Assembly: GCA_031363055.1 (NCBI GenBank)
Contig: JANLTP010000208.1
Span: 1 to 45,506 of the forward strand
Reading direction: 5' to 3'
DNA length: 45,506 nt
Origin: JANLTP01 sp031363055
GTDB lineage: Bacteria > Pseudomonadota > Gammaproteobacteria > Burkholderiales > Burkholderiaceae_E
Notes under the pieces: generated by a model
The model's database searches: none
Told to the model about the DNA's origin: nothing
The model's input: the letters and a program-made list of their open reading frames with translations, nothing else
Shown: positions 40,782 to 45,506 of the stretch, one piece after another
How the letters are laid out: each line of letters begins with the position of its first letter
Numbering within the stretch: the first letter of the stretch is position 1
Program-made: the position numbers and the translations under genes

Positions 40782-43053
40782 ACTGGCGAGCGACCGCGAA
40801 GACGCCAGGCACGGCACGCAAGGTCGCCATGGCTTTTTCAAGCGCCGCCAGATCAGCGACCTCAAGCAACATCAGCAATCGGCTGCTGGCACCGCGAGCC
40901 GTGGTCGATAACGATGATACGCCGACGCGGTCACGCGCACAGGCATCGAACAGGTCGCGTGCCAAGCTGCCACGATCATCACCTTCAACGCTAATTTCGG
41001 CGCTGTAACTGCGGGGCCGGCCTTGCTCGATACGCGAACCCCAGGTGGTGTCCACGATGCGCTCGGCGGCGACGTTGAAGAGCCGCTGCAGTGAGGCGCA
41101 GCTTTGCCGGTGGACTGAAATGCCGCGGCCACGGGTCACAAAACCACAAATGGCGTCCGGTGGAATCGGCCGGCAGCAACGCGCCAACTGCGTCAACAGC
41201 AGATCGACGCCGACCACCAGTACCGATCCCTGCGTGCCGGCGTGGATCGCGTCCGACTTCGCGCGCGGCAATAGGGTGTTGGGCTCGACAGCATTCCGGG
41301 CGGAGCGCGCGTCGGGCACTTCATCGCGAACTGCCTGTTCGAGCGCCCGTGGCCCTAATTCATCACGGGCACTGGCCAGGAACAGCTCATCCGGATTCGC
41401 GAGCCCCAGCCGGGTGGCGATCAACTCCAGTGAAGTTGCGGTTTTGCCTTCGCGCTGCATAGCGCGCTCGACGCGTTCGCGACCCAGCCCCAGCAATTGC
41501 GTCTGCTGCTGCGCGTTAAACCACTGGCGAACCTTGGCGCGACCCCGGACGCTCTTCAGGTAACCCAGTTCCGGATTCAGCCAGTCACGCGAGGGACCGG
41601 TCTGCGTCGATCCCTTGTTGGTGAGAATGACCTCAACCGTCTGACCGTTCTTCAGGCTGGTGTGCAGCGGCACCATATGCCCGTCGACGCGCGCGCCACG
41701 GCAGCGATGACCCAGATCGGTATGTACATGGTAGGCAAAATCGACCGCCGTCGCGTGCTCAGGCAGCTCAATGACCCGGCCTTGCGGCGTCAACACAAAA
41801 ATTCGTCGCCCTGACGGTGACAGGTCAGCATCGGAATCGGCTGAGCTGGTTCCGGTGACGCTCGAGCGCGTCGAACTCGCTCTGGCCGAGGCCACCGGAC
41901 TCGCGGCCGTTGGTGGCGTCATGGTCTGACCGAGATCGTCTTGCCAGGCCAGCAGTTGACGCAACCAATCGAGTTGATGGCGATCGGAGGCCCGCGCACT
42001 GCCAGAACCGGCGACGCCGACGCTAGCCTCCTTGTAGGCCCAATGTGAGGCCAAACCGAATTCGGCCGCGTGATTCATCTGCAGGGTACGAATCTGAATT
42101 TCGAGCGCTCGACCGTCGTCGGCCTGCACCACGGTGTGCAAGGACTGATAGCCGTTCGGTTTCGGTTTGGCAATGTAGTCGTCGTACTCACCGGCCACCG
42201 GTGTCCAGATTCGATGCACCAGCGAGAGCGCCTGGTAACAGGTATCGACGTCGTCGACGATGATCCGCATGCCGCGCAAATCCAGAATCCGCGACAACGG
42301 CACCTGTTTCGCCTGCATCTTGCAGTGGATGCTGTAGATGTGTTTCGGGCGGCTCGACACGGTGGTTTTGCAGCCCAACGCCTCGAACTCAGTCGCGACG
42401 CGGCGACAGGCAACCAGCAGGAATTGTTCGCGCTCGATGCGACGCTCCTCGAGCTCAGCGGCGATTCCTTTATAGGTCGCCGGTTCGAGAAAGCGAAATG
42501 CCAGGTCTTCAAGTTCCCATTTGAGTTGCCACAGGCCGAGCCGATTGGCCAGGGGCGAGAGAACTTCCAATGTATCGCGGGCGACGTCTGGCGTCGGGCG
42601 GGTTTTGGCGCCCGCATGGACGCGCAACTCGTGCAAACGATGCGCCAGCCGGATCAGTACCACGCGAATGTCGAGCGCCATCGCCAAGGTCATGCGCCGA
42701 AGCGTCTCGAGGTCGCTACCGGCCTTCTGGGCACGCGCCCGTCCGGACAGGTGCCCGACCCGAATCAGTTGCCGCACCGATACAAGCAATCGCGCCAGAG
42801 CCAGTCCGAAGCGGTCGGCGATTTCGGCCATTGCAATGCGATCGTCAACGCTCGACAAGGCAGCCAGTTGCAACAGCACCGGATCGCTAAAGGAGACGCG
42901 CAGAATCGCAACCATGGCCACGCCTTCCGACAACATCCGATCAGTATCCGCGCCACCCGGCAACCGTTCGCTCATCCAGGTGAACACCGACTGCGCCGGA
43001 TCACCCGCCGTGGCGTCGGCGGGCGCTGGTTCAACGGATCGCCTTGCTACCAT
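40702..43053 (-). CDS. relA: (p)ppGpp synthetase RelA (monofunctional)
   Basis: A 783-aa RSH protein, ribosome-associated in relatives. The HD domain is degenerate (ALSSVDDRIA where HDxxED should be), and the synthetase motif is EYDDYIAKPKPNGYQSLH. This is the ExDD type of synthetase-only RelA, in contrast to RxKD in the SpoT gene 3.4 kb away. TGS, zinc-finger (CCRPIPPD) and ACT regions follow. A Ser/Thr/Ala-rich linker (near 390-420) lies before TGS. The C-terminus runs 80 nt into the opposing DUF1232 gene. Confidence 0.95.
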   Translation of the reverse strand: MVARRSVEPAPADATAGDPAQSVFTWMSERLPGGADTDRMLSEGVAMVAILRVSFSDPVLLQLAALSSVDDRIAMAEIADRFGLALARLLVSVRQLIRVGHLSGRARAQKAGSDLETLRRMTLAMALDIRVVLIRLAHRLHELRVHAGAKTRPTPDVARDTLEVLSPLANRLGLWQLKWELEDLAFRFLEPATYKGIAAELEERRIEREQFLLVACRRVATEFEALGCKTTVSSRPKHIYSIHCKMQAKQVPLSRILDLRGMRIIVDDVDTCYQALSLVHRIWTPVAGEYDDYIAKPKPNGYQSLHTVVQADDGRALEIQIRTLQMNHAAEFGLASHWAYKEASVGVAGSGSARASDRHQLDWLRQLLAWQDDLGQTMTPPTAASPVASARASSTRSSVTGTSSADSDADLSPSGRRIFVLTPQGRVIELPEHATAVDFAYHVHTDLGHRCRGARVDGHMVPLHTSLKNGQTVEVILTNKGSTQTGPSRDWLNPELGYLKSVRGRAKVRQWFNAQQQTQLLGLGRERVERAMQREGKTATSLELIATRLGLANPDELFLASARDELGPRALEQAVRDEVPDARSARNAVEPNTLLPRAKSDAIHAGTQGSVLVVGVDLLLTQLARCCRPIPPDAICGFVTRGRGISVHRQSCASLQRLFNVAAERIVDTTWGSRIEQGRPRSYSAEISVEGDDRGSLARDLFDACARDRVGVSSLSTTARGASSRLLMLLEVADLAALEKAMATLRAVPGVFAVARQFTGSRAESTDLPASRSAGNQTAARWP

Positions 43054-43061
43054 TACTGAGT

Positions 43062-43125
43062 TTACTGATTACCGACGCTAATAAATACCGACGTTACTGA
43101 TTAATGACGCTCATGCAAACCGATG
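43062..43125. repeat. imperfect 32-nt direct repeat between relA and mtfA
   Basis: Two 32-nt units (43062-43093 and 43094-43125), each starting TTACTGATT, match at about 25 of 32 positions. A further TTACTGAG begins at 43053 and TTACGG at 43126. They fill the 88-bp divergent promoter region of relA and mtfA, so could be operators or slippage products. Confidence 0.7.
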
Positions 43126-43141
43126 TTACGGAAAATCGATA

Positions 43142-43918
43142 ATGTTCTGGCCCGTTCGGCACGACCCACAGATTGGCGAAATACTTTGGCAGCGGCTACT
43201 GCTCGACTACCCGTTTTTGACGAAACGATCGGCGGCCGATCTGGCCAAACTGAGATCGCTGAGCAACCGCTTTCTGGCCAGCAAACAGTTTGCCGGTGCC
43301 CAAGGATTGATGATAGACGATTATTGCGGCGCAGCCATCGCCGCGCAAGCCTGCCTGCCCGTGTTGCACCTCGGTTTGCATTGGTACGACGACTTCGAAC
43401 AGATCATTGTTTATCCCGACCAGTTCCGCGTGCGAGCCAGCGAAGCGGATGAACTCGGTCTGGTGCATGAGAGCGATGAGTTTCTGGCCGGTCAAACCAT
43501 CGCCAGCGGTCCAGTGATTTTGTCGTGGGCTGACGTACGCGACTGCCAACCGGGCTTTGCATTTAATGTCGTGATTCATGAGTTCGCGCATAAGCTCGAC
43601 CTGCGTGACGGTGAGGCCGATGGTTGCCCGCCGCTGCCGCGGGCAGCCCGCCGCGCCTGGCGGGCGGCGCTTCATAACGCTTATGACGAGTTCGTGAAAC
43701 TGTGCGACGAGGCATACGATGGCCTGCCGCCAACGCTCGATCCGGACAGCGACGCGGCAGCACCATTTCTGCGGCATTTACCGCTCGACCCGTACGCGGC
43801 GCAGGATCATGCCGAGTTTTTTGCAGTCTGCGCTGAGGTCATATTCACCGATCCAGTACTTATCGAGAAATCATTTCCTGTTTTTTATCATAGGCTTAAA
43901 GAGTTTTTTAAATCTTGA
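43142..43918 (+). CDS. mtfA: MtfA-type zinc peptidase (M90)
   Basis: In E. coli MtfA binds the repressor Mlc (DgsA) and has aminopeptidase activity. Seen: the zinc motif VIHEFAHKLDLRDG (H146, E147, H150), a later glutamate in HAEFFAVCAEVIFTDP, and the N-terminal LTKRSAADLAKLRSL. Length 258 aa is normal. ATG 43142 fits the family start. It probably stands alone: relA diverges, and a 285-bp gap follows. Confidence 0.92.
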   Translation: MFWPVRHDPQIGEILWQRLLLDYPFLTKRSAADLAKLRSLSNRFLASKQFAGAQGLMIDDYCGAAIAAQACLPVLHLGLHWYDDFEQIIVYPDQFRVRASEADELGLVHESDEFLAGQTIASGPVILSWADVRDCQPGFAFNVVIHEFAHKLDLRDGEADGCPPLPRAARRAWRAALHNAYDEFVKLCDEAYDGLPPTLDPDSDAAAPFLRHLPLDPYAAQDHAEFFAVCAEVIFTDPVLIEKSFPVFYHRLKEFFKS

Positions 43919-44203
43919 TTGTTAAGATTTACCTATGACCAGTCCGTCCTGATTCAGTCCTGCTACAGCCCTAATCCGGCACTGATCCAGTCCCATCTGG
44001 TCAGACCCAGCCTGATCCAAAACATTTACACGACCCCGCCAGTACCCGCCAAAACGCCGCAGGTCGGGTCAATTCTTCGGTCTAAGGTGTAATAGTTCCT
44101 TACGGTCCGATCTTCAAGCCTGCTCCAATGACCTCACAGTAAACCCAGCCCAGGTCACGCATTTCGCAACCGGCGATGCAACCGAAGCTAATTGGAGCTA
44201 GCA
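43919..44203. other. 285-bp intergenic region with degenerate repeats
   Basis: No gene is seen. Bases 43939-44018 hold imperfect 15-20-nt units rich in CAGTCC, CTGATCC and CAGCC words. The rest should contain the promoter for the response regulator at 44204. I found no clear sigma-54 promoter (TGGC-N8-TTGC) on either strand and no convincing sigma-70 pair. Confidence 0.4.
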
Positions 44204-45433
44204 ATGGCCGCCTACGAGCGCCCCACGATTCTGATTCTCGAAAACGACTTCAGCACTCAGAAGCACTATCGCGCTATTCTCAGCAAATACAGCATTGGCT
44301 TTGCCGAGGATGCCCACCATCTGCTGGGTATGATCAAACGCCAGGCCACAGCTGTGGTCCTGCTCGATCTCGGCCCGGTCGGCTCGACCGAGGCGACGGT
44401 GGCCGGTTTTACGGCCATTGAACAAGTGATGACGGCCTCGCCCGTCAGCAAGGTCATTGTGATGACCGAAGCCAATGACCGAGGCCGCGCGGCCAAGGCG
44501 ATTGGGCTCGGCGCGCATGATTTCTTCGAGAAACCGGTGGTCGAGAACGATCTGCAAGTGATCGTCGAGCGCGCCGTCAAATTTTACGAGCTCGAAGTCG
44601 ACAGCAATCAGACCACCCAGGTTCGTCCGGCTTCGGTACTCGGCGATATCGTGACCCGTGATCCGGAAATGCTCAAGTTGTGTCGCCAACTCGAGCGCCT
44701 GGCACCGCTGGCGCGTCTGGTGACCTTGACCGGCGAGAGCGGTTCCGGCAAGGAGCTTTTTTCGCGTACCTTGCATAACCTCTCGTCGCGCCGCGATACC
44801 GGCTTTGCCTCAGTGCACTGCGCTGCGCTGACCGACACCTTCCCGCCTGGGGGTACCCTGTTCCTGGACGAGGTCGCCGACCTGACGCCAAAGATGCAAC
44901 TGGCCGTTCTGGAACAGGCCGACCAGCGTCACATCGTGATGTCGACGAGCAAGAATCTGCATATGATGGTTCGTTCCGGTTCACTGCGCGAAGACCTGTA
45001 CTACAAACTGGCCGAGATGACGCTGTTTCTGCCGGCGCTGCGTGACCGCGCCGGTGACGCGACCTTACTGGCGCACAGCTTCATGAAACGGCTGTCGACG
45101 CAGTACTCACGCGAGCGAATGCGCCTGTCCGAGGAAGCCCTGAATGCCATCGAGGCGCATTCCTGGCCTGGCAATATTCGCGAGCTCGAGAACCGCATCA
45201 AACGTGCTGTCATCATGGCCGAGGGTCGGGCGATCACGGCGGCAGACCTGGGTCTGAGCGCACCCGAAACGGTACAAAGCCTGAATTTGCGCAGAATTCG
45301 AGATGAAGCCGAGAAGCAGGCAGTATTGAAGGTAATGGCGCGTGTTGACGACAATATAGCGCGAGCCGCCCAGCTTCTCGGGGTTAGTCGACCGACGTTG
45401 TACGATCTACTGAACCGCTTCGGCTTGCGCTGA
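44204..45433 (+). CDS. PrsR-like (PEP-CTERM system) response regulator lacking the GAFTGA loop
   Basis: A 409-aa regulator: receiver (1-125; D55, K110, with GLGAHDFFEKPV as in PEP-CTERM regulators), AAA+ domain (145-345) and Fis-type HTH (370-409, ARAAQLLGVSRPTLYDLL). Walker A GESGSGKE (177-184) and Walker B TLFLDEVADL are present. Between them CAALTDTFPPGGTLF replaces the usual ELFG...GAFTGA stretch, about 26 residues shorter than NtrC in this window. A further ~15 residues are missing between Walker B and the next strand (the pre-sensor loop). Both losses are in frame. ATG 44204 has GGAG 6-7 nt upstream. It may act without sigma-54. Confidence 0.85.
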   Translation: MAAYERPTILILENDFSTQKHYRAILSKYSIGFAEDAHHLLGMIKRQATAVVLLDLGPVGSTEATVAGFTAIEQVMTASPVSKVIVMTEANDRGRAAKAIGLGAHDFFEKPVVENDLQVIVERAVKFYELEVDSNQTTQVRPASVLGDIVTRDPEMLKLCRQLERLAPLARLVTLTGESGSGKELFSRTLHNLSSRRDTGFASVHCAALTDTFPPGGTLFLDEVADLTPKMQLAVLEQADQRHIVMSTSKNLHMMVRSGSLREDLYYKLAEMTLFLPALRDRAGDATLLAHSFMKRLSTQYSRERMRLSEEALNAIEAHSWPGNIRELENRIKRAVIMAEGRAITAADLGLSAPETVQSLNLRRIRDEAEKQAVLKVMARVDDNIARAAQLLGVSRPTLYDLLNRFGLR

Positions 45434-45444
45434 GGAGCTCAAAG

Positions 45445-45468
45445 CGCGGGAAGCGAGAGCATCCCGCG
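45445..45468 (+). terminator. hairpin after the response regulator
   Basis: CGCGGGA and TCCCGCG form a 7-bp stem with a 10-nt loop, 11 nt after the stop. Only a weak T-rich stretch follows, so termination is likely but not certain. Confidence 0.4.
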
Positions 45469-45506
45469 TACGTACTTTCCATTAATCAATAGTTCTGCAG
45501 CACGTA

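Noticed and set aside
39996..40865. A 289-codon leftward open frame across mogA and DUF1232
   Set aside because: Both rightward genes have clear family motifs; this frame has none.
40702..43053. Second bifunctional RSH enzyme
   Set aside because: The HD hydrolase residues are replaced, and the synthetase motif is the ExDD type of synthetase-only RelA.
42070..43059. A 329-codon rightward open frame antisense to relA
   Set aside because: No domain, no plausible start signal, and relA is certain on the other strand.

Overview
This 45.5-kb window is moderately GC-rich, densely coded chromosomal DNA from a Proteobacterium, most likely a Betaproteobacterium (Burkholderiales or a related order). 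The assignment rests on gene order. A Ser/Thr kinase-PP2C phosphatase-rph-rdgB-hemW block runs divergently from yicC-gmk-rpoZ-spoT, with greB and pmbA/darP close by. There is also surE-pcm-nlpD, glnA-(DUF4124)-ntrB-ntrC facing xth, and separate relA and spoT genes. I see no phage, IS element, plasmid gene or CRISPR array. Nearly all genes are chromosomal housekeeping or signalling genes.

Layout. 1-150: tail of a rightward gene and its terminator. 150-5289 (leftward): CBS protein, surE, pcm, nlpD, a PolB-type 3'-5' exonuclease and rlmD. The rpoS gene that usually follows nlpD is absent. 5325-12076 (leftward): a Pil-Chp-type chemosensory operon (response regulator, CheW, MCP, ChpA-like hybrid kinase). 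12278-15945 (rightward): metY, an alpha/beta hydrolase, a DUF2069 membrane protein and an AlkB-family alkane monooxygenase. 15981-18249: dusA, a NarL-type regulator, tRNA-Glu and tRNA-Ala. 18250-22931 (rightward): folD, oligopeptidase A, a DUF4124-glutaredoxin protein and exonuclease III. 22998-28056 (leftward): glnA, a DUF4124 protein, ntrB and ntrC, with a recognisable sigma-54 promoter and two NtrC-type palindromes. 28263-32902 (leftward): kinase, phosphatase, rph, rdgB, hemW. 32984-37266 (rightward): yicC, gmk, rpoZ, spoT. 37331-43053: greB and pmbA (leftward), darP, mogA and DUF1232 (rightward), relA (leftward). 43142-45433 (rightward): mtfA and a PEP-CTERM-type (PrsR-like) response regulator.

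Two observations stand out. First, unrelated genes carry degenerate tandem repeats with a 12-nt (4-codon) period in linkers or N-termini: ChpA, NtrC, oligopeptidase A, DUF4124, SpoT, the hydrolase and the frame leading into rpoZ. Other short repeats (18 nt, 32 nt) sit on gene boundaries. The clearest is at rph/rdgB, where an 18-nt unit has copied the stop-start junction and created two tiny in-frame cistrons. Second, the last gene is a response regulator with a sigma-54-type AAA+ domain that keeps its Walker motifs but lacks the GAFTGA loop and the second pre-sensor loop, so it is unlikely to remodel sigma-54 in the normal way.

Functionally the window joins nitrogen control (GlnA/NtrBC), stringent response (RelA, SpoT, omega, GreB), surface or pilus signalling, RNA and nucleotide housekeeping, and possible alkane or alkyl-chain hydroxylation. 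All assignments come from reading motifs and gene order; no database search was run.
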